From: Pseudomonadales bacterium
GTDB taxonomy: Bacteria; Pseudomonadota; Gammaproteobacteria; Pseudomonadales; Azotimanducaceae
Length of the DNA stretch: 51,257 bases
Direction: 5' to 3'
NCBI GenBank assembly: GCA_028281005.1
Contig: JANQKS010000017.1
Span: 1 to 51,257 of the forward strand
The position numbers and the translations under genes are program-made. Under the pieces are notes generated by a model, which was given only the letters and a program-made list of their open reading frames with translations, did no database searches and was not told the origin of the DNA. Shown in pieces: positions 18,665 through 28,064 of the stretch (position 1 is the first letter of the stretch; each line of letters opens with the position of its first letter).

Positions 18665-20041
18665 ATGTCTGAATACGCCCCTGAGCCCGATGGTCCTGTG
18701 AATTTGAAAGTCCCTCCCCATTCCATGGAAGCGGAACAATCCGTATTGGGCGGATTGATGTTGAACAACGAAGCTTGGTTTGACCTTGTGGAAATTGTCC
18801 GCCCGAGTGACTTTTACCGCACCCAACACCAGATCATTTTCGAAGCCATGATGGACTTGGCCAACGCCGATGAACCCCAAGATGCGGTGACTGTGTCTGA
18901 GCGCTTGCGCTCACAGGGGCTGTTGGAGAAGGCGGGTGATGTTGTCTATCTGGCGGAGCTTGCGGAGTCGACCCCCGGCGCCAGCAACATCCTGGCGTAC
19001 GCCAAAATAGTGCGTGAACGCTCGGTGATGCGCCAGCTCATCGGTGCGGCTAACAAGATAGCCGACGCTGCATTCACGCCGGATGGGCGCGACAGCGATG
19101 CGCTGTTAGAACTGGCCGAAAAGTCGGTGTTTGAAATTTCCGAGCAGTCCAGCAAAGACGGCGGACCAGAAAAGGTGGCGCCGCTGTTGTCCCGGGCGGT
19201 TGAGAAGGTGGAGTTTCTGTACAACTCCAAGGGTTCAATCACCGGCGTGGCCAGCGGCTTCACAGATCTCGACAAGAAAACCGCCGGCCTACAACCCTCC
19301 GATCTGGTGATCGTTGCGGCCAGACCCTCCATGGGCAAGACCGCTTTTTCGGTCAATATCGTGGAGCACGCGGTTATGAACGGCGAGGCGGTTTTGTTGT
19401 TCAGCATGGAGATGCCATCAGAACAGATTGTCATGCGTATGTTGTCCAGCCTCGGCCGCATTGACCAAACTCGCCTGCGCACGGGAGAACTGCAGGACGA
19501 TGATTGGAATCGTTTTACCGGCGCGGTGGCGCAGCTGCGCGACAAAAAACTTTATGTTGACGATACACCCGCTCTGACGCCCAGTGATGTGCGCTCCAGA
19601 GCCAGGCGCGTGTCGCGGGAAGCTGGCGGGCTTGGCCTCATCGTGGTGGATTATCTGCAACTCATGCGCACGGCGGACAAAGCCGAATCCCGCGCCGGAG
19701 AGATATCGGAAATTTCCAGATCGCTAAAAGCGCTGGCAAAAGAAATGCGCTGCCCGGTGATTGCGTTGTCGCAGCTAAATCGTGCGTTAGAGCAGCGTCC
19801 GGATAAACGTCCCATGATGTCTGACCTTCGTGAATCCGGTGCAATTGAACAGGATGCAGACGTCATCTTGTTCATCTACCGTGATGAAGTCTACAACGAA
19901 GACACCGAAGACAAAGGTATCGCCGAGATTATCATCGGCAAACAACGTAACGGGCCGATCGGCAAAGTCCGCCTGTCCTTTATCGGCAACCTCACCAAAT
20001 TCGAAAACCTGGCATCAGACATCTACTCCGACTTTGTTTGA
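18665..20041 (+). CDS. dnaB: Replicative DNA helicase DnaB
   Basis: Hexameric 5'-3' helicase of the replication fork. The 458-residue protein has the N-terminal primase-interacting domain (VPPHSMEAEQSVLGGLM), the linker and a RecA-like motor with Walker A ARPSMGKTAFS, Walker B LIVVDYLQLM and the C-terminal SDLRESGAIEQDADVILF with the arginine-finger region. No intein is present. It stands between rplI and radA, without the alr gene that often follows in this class. Confidence 0.97.
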   Translation: MSEYAPEPDGPVNLKVPPHSMEAEQSVLGGLMLNNEAWFDLVEIVRPSDFYRTQHQIIFEAMMDLANADEPQDAVTVSERLRSQGLLEKAGDVVYLAELAESTPGASNILAYAKIVRERSVMRQLIGAANKIADAAFTPDGRDSDALLELAEKSVFEISEQSSKDGGPEKVAPLLSRAVEKVEFLYNSKGSITGVASGFTDLDKKTAGLQPSDLVIVAARPSMGKTAFSVNIVEHAVMNGEAVLLFSMEMPSEQIVMRMLSSLGRIDQTRLRTGELQDDDWNRFTGAVAQLRDKKLYVDDTPALTPSDVRSRARRVSREAGGLGLIVVDYLQLMRTADKAESRAGEISEISRSLKALAKEMRCPVIALSQLNRALEQRPDKRPMMSDLRESGAIEQDADVILFIYRDEVYNEDTEDKGIAEIIIGKQRNGPIGKVRLSFIGNLTKFENLASDIYSDFV

Positions 20042-20071
20042 TACCTTGTTAACCCTGCAGCGGAGTCCTTA

Positions 20072-21436
20072 GTGGCAAAAGCAAAAACTAAAACTGCATA
20101 CGTGTGCAGCGAATGCGGTGCGGAGCATGCCAAATGGCAAGGCCAGTGCAACAGCTGCTCCGCATGGAATACCTTGTCCCGGGTCTCCATCGGCCCCATC
20201 AAGGAACCCCGGGTGGGGTTTGCCGGGGCCACCGCCGCCATCAAGAAGCTCAACCAAGTTGAAGCCCAGGAAGCGCAGCGCATCGGCACCTCCTTTGCTG
20301 AGTTTGACCGCGTGCTTGGTGGCGGACTGGTCCCCGGTTCGGTGGTGTTGATCGGCGGTGATCCGGGTGCCGGTAAAAGCACCCTATTGCTGCAGGTGTG
20401 CACGCAATTAGCGCAAAACCGCAGTGTGCTCTACGTCACCGGTGAAGAATCCCTGCAACAATTGGCGCTGCGTGCAAAGCGTCTGCAACTGCCGCTAGAC
20501 GGCCTCGATGTTGCCTCGGAAACTCGGGCTGAAGTCATCGCCGCCCACATCGAAACCAACAAACCTGACGTCGTGGTATTGGATTCGGTGCAGGTGATGC
20601 AAATGGAGGGCATTGACTCCACGCCTGGCTCGGTGACCCAAGTCCGCGAAACGGCCGGCTTTTTTACCCGCCTGGCAAAGCTCACCGACACGGTGATCAT
20701 CTTAGTGGGCCACATCACCAAGGAAGGCGGGCTAGCCGGGCCTAAGGTGCTAGAGCACATGATCGACTGTTTTATGATGCTCGACAGCCCAGCTGGCAGC
20801 CGCTATCGCACTCTGCGCGGCCATAAGAACCGCTTTGGTGCGGTGAATGAGCTGGGGGTGTTTGCCATGTCGGATCTCGGCATGAAAGAAGTTGCCAATC
20901 CCTCCGCGATCTTCCTGCAGCGCGGGGAAGTGGATTCCCCCGGCAGTGTTGCCACGGTCACCTGGGAAGGTACACGGCCGTTGTTGGTTGAACTGCAAGC
21001 CCTGGTAGATGAGTTGGCGGGCGGTTACCCCAAGCGCGTGGCGGTGGGATTGGATCAACAACGGTTGGCCATGCACCTCGCCGTATTGCACCGGCATTGC
21101 GGTATAACGTTAGCGGATCAAGATGTGTTTGCGAACGTGGTTGGCGGCGTACGCATTGCCGAGACCGGTGCGGATCTGGCCATTCTGTTGGCGGTGTTAT
21201 CTTCGTTTCGAGATCGTGTGTTACCGCGTGATCTGCTGGTGTTTGGCGAATTGGGTCTAACCGGGGAAATTCGTCCAGTTGCCAATGGCCAGGAGCGCTT
21301 GCGTGAAGCCGCCAAACACGGTTTCAAACGCGCCATTGTACCGTTTGCTAACCGCCCGCAGGAACGCCTGCCTAACATGGCGGTCCACGGGGTGAAAAAC
21401 TTGAGTAGCGCTCTGGAGGTGGTCGCCGCTCTATAG
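20072..21436 (+). CDS. radA: DNA repair protein RadA
   Basis: RecA-like helicase that drives branch migration in recombination. The 454-residue protein has a C4 zinc finger (CSECGAEHAKWQGQCNSC), Walker A GGDPGAGKSTLL, the RadA-specific GHKNRFG motif and a C-terminal Lon-protease-like domain (ELGLTGEIRPV). The start is GTG at 20072 with GGAG upstream, 30 bp after dnaB. Confidence 0.96.
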   Translation: MAKAKTKTAYVCSECGAEHAKWQGQCNSCSAWNTLSRVSIGPIKEPRVGFAGATAAIKKLNQVEAQEAQRIGTSFAEFDRVLGGGLVPGSVVLIGGDPGAGKSTLLLQVCTQLAQNRSVLYVTGEESLQQLALRAKRLQLPLDGLDVASETRAEVIAAHIETNKPDVVVLDSVQVMQMEGIDSTPGSVTQVRETAGFFTRLAKLTDTVIILVGHITKEGGLAGPKVLEHMIDCFMMLDSPAGSRYRTLRGHKNRFGAVNELGVFAMSDLGMKEVANPSAIFLQRGEVDSPGSVATVTWEGTRPLLVELQALVDELAGGYPKRVAVGLDQQRLAMHLAVLHRHCGITLADQDVFANVVGGVRIAETGADLAILLAVLSSFRDRVLPRDLLVFGELGLTGEIRPVANGQERLREAAKHGFKRAIVPFANRPQERLPNMAVHGVKNLSSALEVVAAL

Positions 21437-21918
21437 CTGCTCAATATGCACGGTTCGACCCTGAGCGGGCTAGAGATCCGGTTGCTGGGGTTATCTACTT
21501 GGTCTCGCTAGTCGCATTTGCGGCCGTGCCCGCGCTCGCGTTCCTAAAAAAGTAACGCCTGGATTTGGCCGGCTCGGATTGTCCCGAATCGCGCAAGCAG
21601 AGTTATCCAAGAGCTGCCGTCACCCAAATATCGGCATACCGTTTCAGACATCCAACGTTCGGGTACGAGCTCTATTGCGGGGTCGAGATCGCGCTTAGCG
21701 ACAGGGGCAAGCCAACCCATGATTCGATGAAGTACAAATATATCGGTTTCGCGGCGTTCGCAGAGGCTCTTCTATGACTCGAATTTGGCAGTTAGTCCGC
21801 AGTCTGCTCGCCTAAACCGATTTGTCAGCAATGATTGTCTGCTAGCTATAGGAAACAAGTCGTAGAAATCCCGAGATACACCCAGCTGTTTTGACGTGGT
21901 TCGGCCGGAATGAGAAGT
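21437..21918. other. Gene-free stretch downstream of radA
   Basis: 482 bp with no gene I can support. One open frame (21565-21777, plus) begins with TTG and its 70-residue translation matches nothing I recognise. No clear terminator hairpin was seen after radA. The stretch marks the left border of the accessory island between radA and ettA. Confidence 0.5.
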
Positions 21919-22677
21919 TCACGTTCGCCGCCTTAGATCCTCTAGAAAGCGTTGCAACCAGTCTTCGTTGATGTCATCCGATGTCACCGAGAGGAGCGGC
22001 ACAGGGATCGTCGGGACATCATCACTCAAGTGTAGATGCGACAGCACAGCACGTACGGTGGCTTCGTAGTTGGCGACGAAATCCTCATAGGTCACCGCCA
22101 TCGGCGTTGCGGAGAGGCTGCGTAGAAGTTCTTGGGTTCCTGCCTCCCTTTCTACGCTCTCAAGCACAAGGTTCCGGATCGCTCTGAAATCGTAGGAATC
22201 CGCCAAGTTGCTTGGTGACGAGGGTACACTCTCCTGCCAACGCAACGGTGCGCCATCTTGGCTCAGATGCCACGGTCCACCCTGGATTGACTTCCACCAC
22301 GATATCGCCAACCTGAATTTGTTGCGCCGCGTCATCACGATGTGACGACAGTTTGGAAACACCGACTCCCATGTTTCTTGCGGGTCCAGATGACCATCGT
22401 CATCGTACTTCCCAAAGACTTCAAAAAACCGCCGAATGTTCGGTTCGTAGTAGCTGAATTTGATGCCTAGGACACCATTAACCGTGGTCTGCTTCTGCCA
22501 AAGCTCGGATCGAAGCTCCTCAGCGTTAACGGACTCGCCGTTGAGAACTTCCTCAGGCCACTCCACTGGGTGTCCCGCCACTCTGGTGGCTTCAAGTGTT
22601 GTGCACATGAGTGAACTGCCCGTTCGCTGGGTATGCCAAACGATGTATGAGCTGAGGGGTTTCTGAGACTGCACCAA
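21919..22677 (-). CDS. Stf0-type sulfotransferase family protein
   Basis: PAPS-dependent sulfotransferase-like protein of about 252 residues. The 5'-phosphosulfate-binding motif is TQRTGSSLMC near the N-terminus, after YIVWH, and the 3'-phosphate-binding region is HIVMTRRNKFRLAISWWKS. The pattern YxVxxTxRTGSSLxC...GHPxEW resembles trehalose 2-sulfotransferase Stf0, but the substrate cannot be told from sequence. The start is uncertain: TTG at 22677 or GTG at 22674, with no clear ribosome binding site. Neighbours are remnants and the gap after radA, so it looks like an acquired gene without a pathway context. Confidence 0.78.
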   Translation of the reverse strand: MVQSQKPLSSYIVWHTQRTGSSLMCTTLEATRVAGHPVEWPEEVLNGESVNAEELRSELWQKQTTVNGVLGIKFSYYEPNIRRFFEVFGKYDDDGHLDPQETWESVFPNCRHIVMTRRNKFRLAISWWKSIQGGPWHLSQDGAPLRWQESVPSSPSNLADSYDFRAIRNLVLESVEREAGTQELLRSLSATPMAVTYEDFVANYEATVRAVLSHLHLSDDVPTIPVPLLSVTSDDINEDWLQRFLEDLRRRT

Positions 22678-22753
22678 TCTGTTAATCCGAAGCGGTCGCT
22701 TTCTACACTACCACCATATCGAATGGCGGTAATGGAATGGGTCTCGATGTTGC

Positions 22754-23433
22754 CTATTTTGTTGTGCAGAGCAAGATAATCGCAGGAGAGTCAGCGGAAT
22801 AGAGCGCATTCTCAAAGTGAGCATCACCGTGAACGAATGTATCTGCTCGTATCTCCTGTGGATTGATCCGTTCGTAAAGGTCGCTTAGCCCCATTAGGAA
22901 ACTCTCGATATCGTGATCTACCCGTTCACGGATCGTCTTGATGAATGGCTCCAAGGCAAGCCGAAAGAAGCTCAGCCTTTGTTCCATAGTTTCTGCCGGA
23001 AGACCTTTGCCGGTTTTCGTCCAAGTTTTTCGGATTGTTGAGTCACTAGACGTAAGACCATGCAGGACCGCCAATGCCTCCACTAAGCACCGGCATTGGG
23101 CACGGGTGGGCTTGCGCTTATTGCCCGGGGATGTGTATCGGCTAAGTCCTCGATGAACAGCTTGTCAGCGAGATTGTCTCCATCCACGATCAATCGACAC
23201 TTGGGTACAAACCAGTTCGGCAAGACCAGAACTGTCGGAAACGCCCGATTTTTAAGAATCAAGCTGGTGGAGGAAGAATCTACCCGAGTTCGGTAGACCT
23301 CAGAATGTGCAAGGGTCTGCAGAGGCACGACCTGAATGTTCTGCAGGGAAAGTCCTCTGCAGTCTTCGAGCGATCTGAGGTCGCTGTAGACCTCCTCAGT
23401 CACCCTATCCCGGAGTTGGTCACTTTCATCCAT
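22754..23433 (-). pseudogene. Frameshifted and truncated APH-type phosphotransferase
   Basis: The N-lobe is read from ATG at 23433 (MDESDQLRDRV ... LILKNRAFPT ... KLFIEDLADTHP) and the C-lobe continues in another frame from about 23127 (KPTRAQCRCLVEALAVLHG ... RADTFVHGDAHFENALYS). FVHGDAHFEN is the APH/ecdysteroid-kinase catalytic loop. Restoring one C in the CCCC run (GGGG at 23127-23130 on the plus strand) rejoins the frames as THPPGNKRKPTRAQC. The DxD-type IDWQ motif expected soon after the catalytic loop is missing and the frame stops, so the 3' third is lost. The gene is almost certainly nonfunctional even if the frameshift is a sequencing error. Confidence 0.72.
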
Positions 23434-23518
23434 CGTTGCATTGTAAGCTCAAGAGAACGAATGGCTTGTTACACCCGGTACCGAGTTTGTCAGAACAAAT
23501 GCTTGACGAGGTTCGCGA

Positions 23519-23942
23519 CTACAAACAACACGATTTGACGAACGCAACCATTTCGTCAATCGCCGTTATTGCTTCGGGCGCCTCAACCCCGCTATCGATG
23601 AACCGCACAGCCTTTTGCGGAAAATTGTCCGGGTAATGCATGCGCCAAGGACCGTTAAGTATCCAGATATGCTCGGCATCCGGGTACTCAGTGATAGTCA
23701 CGGGTACACCTACGGTGCGTGCAGAAGCAGCAAGTCGGACGCTGTCGTCATGACACACATCGCGCCCAGCCGCCTGGATGAGAAGCGGCGGCTACTTTGC
23801 TCGGTTGGTATCCGCCGGGACCCATGAGATGTTTTTACACTGCAAGCTCATCCCGTTTGAGGGTTACGCCTTCCGGCTCGGTTATAAGCGGGCCAAATAG
23901 CGGCTGCTGCTCATTAATCTGTTCCTGCAATTCGGGCGTCAT
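23519..23942 (-). pseudogene. Alpha/beta-hydrolase remnant with internal deletion
   Basis: The C-terminal part of an alpha/beta hydrolase is read from about 23785 to 23519: PPLLIQAAGRDVCHDDSVRLA, ITEYPDAEHIWILNG and a final helix. The Asp and His of the triad region (RDVCHDD, DAEHIW) are recognisable. A stop (TAG) precedes it in frame. Further upstream on the same strand, ATG at 23942 with a GAGGGGG site opens a 35-codon frame (MTPELQEQINEQQPLFG ... VTLKRDELAV, stop 23835) that resembles a hydrolase N-terminus. I infer one gene that lost its middle, including the nucleophile elbow. The link between the two parts is inference. Confidence 0.5.
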
Positions 23943-24025
23943 TGCTCCCCCTCGTATCTATGGAATAGCCTTGGTTGAGATTCCGGCGCCCCACATTGCC
24001 GTCGTGTTGGGGAGAGTTGCGACGC

Positions 24026-25696
24026 TTAATCCCGATGGATCGGCTTGTACTGCATGCGGGTCGGCGTAGCATCCCCCACGCGGCGTTTGTGATCCGCCTC
24101 GTAGTCGGTGTAATTGCCCTCAAACCACTCAACATGGCTGTCTCCCTCAAACGCTAAGATGTGCGTGGCCACGCGGTCTAAGAACCAGCGGTCGTGCGAA
24201 ATCACCAGCACGGTACCGGCAAAGTTAAGTAAGGCTTCTTCAAGCGCACGCAGCGTCTCGACATCGAGGTCATTGGTTGGCTCGTCCAACAGCAGCACGT
24301 TGGCGCCGCTGCGTAACAACTTGGCCAGATGTACGCGGTTACGCTCGCCGCCAGACAGATCACCCACGTGTTTCTGTTGCTCTGAACCTTTAAAGTTGAA
24401 GCGGCCGACATAAGCGCGTGTCTGGATCTCGTGTTTGCCGATGCGCATCACATCCAAGCCGTCGGATATTTCCTGCCACACTGTGTTGTCGTTGTTGAGT
24501 GCATCCCGGCTTTGGTCAACAAAGGCCATCTGTACTGTTGAGCCGATGTCTATCTCTCCTTTATCCGGCGTCTCCTGTTGGGTCAGCATTTTGAAGAAAG
24601 TCGACTTACCGGCGCCGTTGCCGCCGATGATGCCGACGATGGCCCCTTGGGGAATAATGGCATCGAGGTTGTCGATCAGCAGGCGTTCACCAAACCCTTT
24701 GCTCAGGTGGTGCAGCTCAATGACTTTGTCACCCAGGCGTTCGCCCGTGGGAATAAACAGTTCCGCCGTTTCGCCACGCGCTTCGTTCTCCTGATTCACC
24801 AATTCGTCGAATCGAGCCAGACGCGCTTTCGATTTCGATTGACGCGCCTTGGGGTTGGATCGGACCCAGTCCAGCTCCGATTTGATGGCTCGTTGGCGGG
24901 CTTTCTCTTGTGAGGCTTCCTGCTGTAGGCGTTGATCCTTGGTTTCCAACCAGGCGCTGTAGTTGCCCTCAAAAGGAAATCCGCGGCCACGGTCGAGTTC
25001 CAAGATCCACCCAGCGACGTTGTCCAGGAAGTAACGGTCGTGGGTCACCGCCACCACGGTGCCCGGGTACTCGTCGAGGAAACGCTCCAACCAGGCAACA
25101 CTTTCCGCATCCAGGTGGTTGGTGGGTTCGTCAAGCAACAGCATGTCGGGTTTGGACAACAACAACGCACACAGCGCGACACGGCGGCGCTCCCCACCGG
25201 ACAACACATTTACCGGTGTATCCCAAGGCGGCAGGCGTAAGGCGTCGGCGGCGATATCGAGGGTGCGGTCGATGTCCCAGCCATCCACCGCATCTATCTG
25301 CGTGGCCAATTCACCTTGCCGCTCCAACAGTTGGTTCATCTGGTCGTCGTCCATGGGTTCGGCGAACTTGTCCGAAATTTCGTTGTACTCGTTCAGCATG
25401 GACATAATCTCGCCAACGCCTTGCTCGACGTTGCCGCGAACGTCCAGGTTGTCATCGAGCTGAGGTTCTTGGGGCAGATAGCCGACGTTGATGTCTTTCT
25501 GCGCGCGTGCTTCACCCTCAAACTCGGTGTCGACCCCAGCCATAATGCGCAGCAAGCTGGATTTACCGGAGCCGTTTAAACCCAGCACGCCGATTTTGGC
25601 GCCGGGGAAAAACGACAGGGAGATGTTTTCCAGAATGGTGCGTTTCGGGGGCACTACCTTGGTGACACCCTGCATGGTGTAAACGTACTGAGCCAT
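24026..25696 (-). CDS. ettA: Energy-dependent translational throttle protein EttA (ABC-F)
   Basis: ABC-F ATPase that binds the ribosomal E site and gates entry into elongation according to the ATP/ADP ratio. The 556-residue protein has two ATPase cassettes: Walker [18 protein letters not shown] and [15 protein letters not shown], signature [12 protein letters not shown] and [13 protein letters not shown], and Walker [12 protein letters not shown] and [11 protein letters not shown]. The linker and RMQYKPI C-terminus are EttA-like. The frame extends to 25744, but [19 protein letters not shown] at 25696, preceded by TTGAGG, is the family start. Transcription runs against glyA, with the repeat elements between. 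Confidence 0.95.
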   Translation of the reverse strand: MAQYVYTMQGVTKVVPPKRTILENISLSFFPGAKIGVLGLNGSGKSSLLRIMAGVDTEFEGEARAQKDINVGYLPQEPQLDDNLDVRGNVEQGVGEIMSMLNEYNEISDKFAEPMDDDQMNQLLERQGELATQIDAVDGWDIDRTLDIAADALRLPPWDTPVNVLSGGERRRVALCALLLSKPDMLLLDEPTNHLDAESVAWLERFLDEYPGTVVAVTHDRYFLDNVAGWILELDRGRGFPFEGNYSAWLETKDQRLQQEASQEKARQRAIKSELDWVRSNPKARQSKSKARLARFDELVNQENEARGETAELFIPTGERLGDKVIELHHLSKGFGERLLIDNLDAIIPQGAIVGIIGGNGAGKSTFFKMLTQQETPDKGEIDIGSTVQMAFVDQSRDALNNDNTVWQEISDGLDVMRIGKHEIQTRAYVGRFNFKGSEQQKHVGDLSGGERNRVHLAKLLRSGANVLLLDEPTNDLDVETLRALEEALLNFAGTVLVISHDRWFLDRVATHILAFEGDSHVEWFEGNYTDYEADHKRRVGDATPTRMQYKPIHRD

Positions 25697-25728
25697 CGTG
25701 AACCTCAAAATCAGAAGCGGCGCATTAT

Positions 25729-25931
25729 AGCGAAATGCTGCCAAGCCCTCTCATCTTTGGAAGTTGCATTAATCCGGCAGCGCTGGGGTGAGACCCCTTT
25801 CAGGACCGCTGCAAGTCCATCCATGGACGCTGGCGCTGCGACATCCCTGTCGCAGAGCCTCCTGAAAGGGGTCTCACCCCAGCGCTGCCTACCTGCTCCC
25901 GAGCGTCCGAAGAGCTTGGCAGCATTTCGCT
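25729..25931. repeat. Nested inverted-repeat element A (between ettA and glyA)
   Basis: A 203-bp structured element. An outer perfect 18-bp inverted repeat (25729-25746 with 25914-25931) encloses an inner perfect 28-bp inverted repeat (25778-25805 with 25860-25887). The 54-bp centre holds two more hairpins: GTCCAT-CCATGGAC type pairing and CTGCGACA-TCCC-TGTCGCAG. The centre is homologous to element B at 26016-26126 read on the opposite strand. It is neither a terminator (no T-run) nor a coding region. It resembles a REP/MITE-like repeat family, but no transposase or target duplication was seen. Confidence 0.85.
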
Positions 25932-26015
25932 TTGACTAACCAAAGCCGAATCACTAGCCCACTCTAACCAAGGATCTGCGTTCTATCTGTTCGCACCGAA
26001 TCTTGTGATAACACA

Positions 26016-26126
26016 GGCCTGAGGGAGGGTGAACCCGGTCAGGAGGCTCCGAGCCAGGACGGCGAGGCGCCAGCGCCCATGGATGGGTTCACAGCGGTCC
26101 TGAACGGGTTCACCCTTCCTTGGGCC
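26016..26126. repeat. Inverted-repeat element B, relative of element A
   Basis: Arms 26016-26044 and 26098-26126 form a 29-bp inverted repeat with only a few differences, most of which keep G-U pairing in RNA. Read on the minus strand, the centre aligns with the centre of element A (shared TCAGGACCGCTG, CCATCCATGG, CGCTGGCG and GAGCCTCCTGA). Several differences sit on both sides of stems, for example GTCCAT/ATGGAC in A against ACCCAT/ATGGGC in B. The gap from 25745 to 26302 otherwise contains no gene. Confidence 0.8.
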
Positions 26127-26302
26127 GGCCATGTCCAACATTCAGACTGACTCTAGCGGTTAATACTGCCTTTGAGGGAAAGCGATTCAGCTTCCACATG
26201 AATGGTTCTACTAAAACCCTCCATACCTTTTCAGTTACAATACGCGCTTTACTGGATACCACTCGAACCCAGTTCCCATAAGTTCAAACCACAGGGCAGA
26301 CG

Positions 26303-27562
26303 ATGTTTGCAGGAAACGAAACCATTGCCGGCTTCGATGATGAATTGGCGTTGGCCATAGAAGAAGAAAACCGACGTCAGGAAGAGCACATAGAGCTGAT
26401 TGCCTCAGAAAACTATGCCAGTCCACGGGTGCTTGAAGCCCAAGGCAGTGTGCTCACCAATAAATACGCGGAAGGGTATCCACACAAGCGCTACTACGGT
26501 GGTTGTGAATATGTCGACAAAGTAGAAGTGCTGGCCATCGACCGTGTGAAAGAATTGTTTGGTGCCGACTACGCAAATGTGCAGCCGCATTCCGGTTCCC
26601 AGGCAAACGCGGCGGTGTATCTGGCGTTGTTGGAAGCGGGTGATACCGTGCTGGGTATGAGCCTTGCCGATGGTGGCCATCTGACCCATGGCGCGGCGGT
26701 GAATTTTTCCGGGCGTATCTACAACGCCGTGCAATACGGCATAGACGCCAGCACCGGTGAAATGGACTACGACGCCATCGCCGGTATTGCCCGTGAGTGT
26801 CAACCGAAGATGTTGATGGCGGGTTTCTCTGCGTATTCACGTACGGTGGATTGGCACAAATTCCGCGATATCGCGGACAGCGTTGGCGCTTACCTGGTGG
26901 TAGACATGGCGCACGTGGCCGGCTTGGTGGCGGCCGGGCTGTATCCCAACCCGGTGCAGGTGGCTGACGTTACCACCTCCACCACCCACAAAACCCTCGG
27001 TGGTCCACGCGGTGGCATCATTCTGGCCCGATCCAACCCCGAGATTGAAAAGAAGCTGAATTCGGCTCTGTTCCCCGGCAGCCAGGGTGGCCCTTTGATG
27101 CATGTGATTGCCGCCAAGGCAGTGTGCTTCAAAGAAGCCATGAGCGAAGAGTTTAAAACCTATCAAGCACAGACCTTGGCGAATGCCCGCACCATGGCCA
27201 ACGGTTTTATTGAGCGGGGGTTTAATGTTGTGTCCGGCGGCACCGACAACCACCTGTTTTTGCTGGATCTGATCGACAAAGACATCACTGGTAAAGATGC
27301 CGATGCTGCTCTGGGTCGGGCCAACATAACGGTGAACAAAAACGCGGTGCCAAATGATCCGCGCTCACCGTTTGTCACCAGCGGTTTACGCCTAGGCTCA
27401 CCGGCGGTGACGCGCCGTGGATTCAAGGAGCAGGAGTGCGCCACCCTAACGGATTGGATGTGCGATATCTTGGAAGATATTGAAAACGACAACATGATTG
27501 GCAGCGTGAAACAGCGTGTGGTGGAGTTGTGCCGCCAGTATCCGGTTTATCCGGCCGCCTAG
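26303..27562 (+). CDS. glyA: Serine hydroxymethyltransferase
   Basis: PLP enzyme that interconverts serine and glycine with tetrahydrofolate, the main source of one-carbon units. The 419-residue protein has the N-terminal [21 protein letters not shown], the GGYSAYSR-type AGFSAYSR segment, the PLP-lysine motif [15 protein letters not shown] and [12 protein letters not shown] near the C-terminus. A TACAAT -10-like hexamer lies at 26236-26241, with no good -35. It heads the group glyA-nrdR-ribD-nusB-thiL-pgpA. Confidence 0.97.
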   Translation: MFAGNETIAGFDDELALAIEEENRRQEEHIELIASENYASPRVLEAQGSVLTNKYAEGYPHKRYYGGCEYVDKVEVLAIDRVKELFGADYANVQPHSGSQANAAVYLALLEAGDTVLGMSLADGGHLTHGAAVNFSGRIYNAVQYGIDASTGEMDYDAIAGIARECQPKMLMAGFSAYSRTVDWHKFRDIADSVGAYLVVDMAHVAGLVAAGLYPNPVQVADVTTSTTHKTLGGPRGGIILARSNPEIEKKLNSALFPGSQGGPLMHVIAAKAVCFKEAMSEEFKTYQAQTLANARTMANGFIERGFNVVSGGTDNHLFLLDLIDKDITGKDADAALGRANITVNKNAVPNDPRSPFVTSGLRLGSPAVTRRGFKEQECATLTDWMCDILEDIENDNMIGSVKQRVVELCRQYPVYPAA

Positions 27563-27590
27563 CTTAGCGGGTATTGGGCCTTAGGCAGCT

Positions 27591-28064
27591 ATGCATTGCC
27601 CTTTCTGTTCAGCCGACGACACGAAGGTCATTGACTCACGTTTGGTGGCGGATGGTGACGCTGTGCGACGCCGCCGTGAGTGCCAGGTCTGCGGCGAACG
27701 CTTTACCACGTTTGAAACTGCCGAATTGGTGATGCCGCGCTTGATCAAGCGCGACGGCAGCCGCGAACCGTTTGATGATGAAAAGCTCAAAGTCAGCCTC
27801 ACCAAGGCATTGGAGAAACGTCCGGTCAGCGTTGATCAAATCGAGACGGCGCTAAACCACATCAAGCACCGTCTGCGCTCCACCGGCGAGCGGGAGTTAC
27901 CCTCACTCACGGTTGGCGAAGAAGTCATGACGGAGCTGCGCTCGCTTGACCCGGTCGCGTATGTACGCTTCGCCAGCGTCTATCGGGATTTTCAGGACGT
28001 CAGTGAATTCACCGAGGAGATTCAGCGGCTCGCCACCGAGCAACCCGCGGATGAACGGCTGTGA
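27591..28064 (+). CDS. nrdR: Transcriptional repressor NrdR
   Basis: Represses ribonucleotide reductase genes by binding NrdR boxes in response to ATP/dATP through an ATP-cone. The 157-residue protein has the zinc ribbon [17 protein letters not shown] ... [12 protein letters not shown] and the ATP-cone from about residue 49 ([20 protein letters not shown]). The stop overlaps the ribD GTG start (GTGA). The glyA-nrdR-ribD order is common in proteobacteria. Confidence 0.97.
   Translation: MHCPFCSADDTKVIDSRLVADGDAVRRRRECQVCGERFTTFETAELVMPRLIKRDGSREPFDDEKLKVSLTKALEKRPVSVDQIETALNHIKHRLRSTGERELPSLTVGEEVMTELRSLDPVAYVRFASVYRDFQDVSEFTEEIQRLATEQPADERL

Noticed and set aside
21565-21777. 70-residue hypothetical protein downstream of radA
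   Set aside because: It starts with TTG, has no ribosome binding site and resembles nothing known.
25729-26126. CRISPR array or terminators in the ettA-glyA gap
   Set aside because: There are only two related units, in opposite orientation, with no regular spacers and no T-runs after the stems.
26127-26302. Riboswitch upstream of glyA
   Set aside because: The stretch is short and shows neither tandem glycine-aptamer features nor a SAM or THF core that I can recognise.
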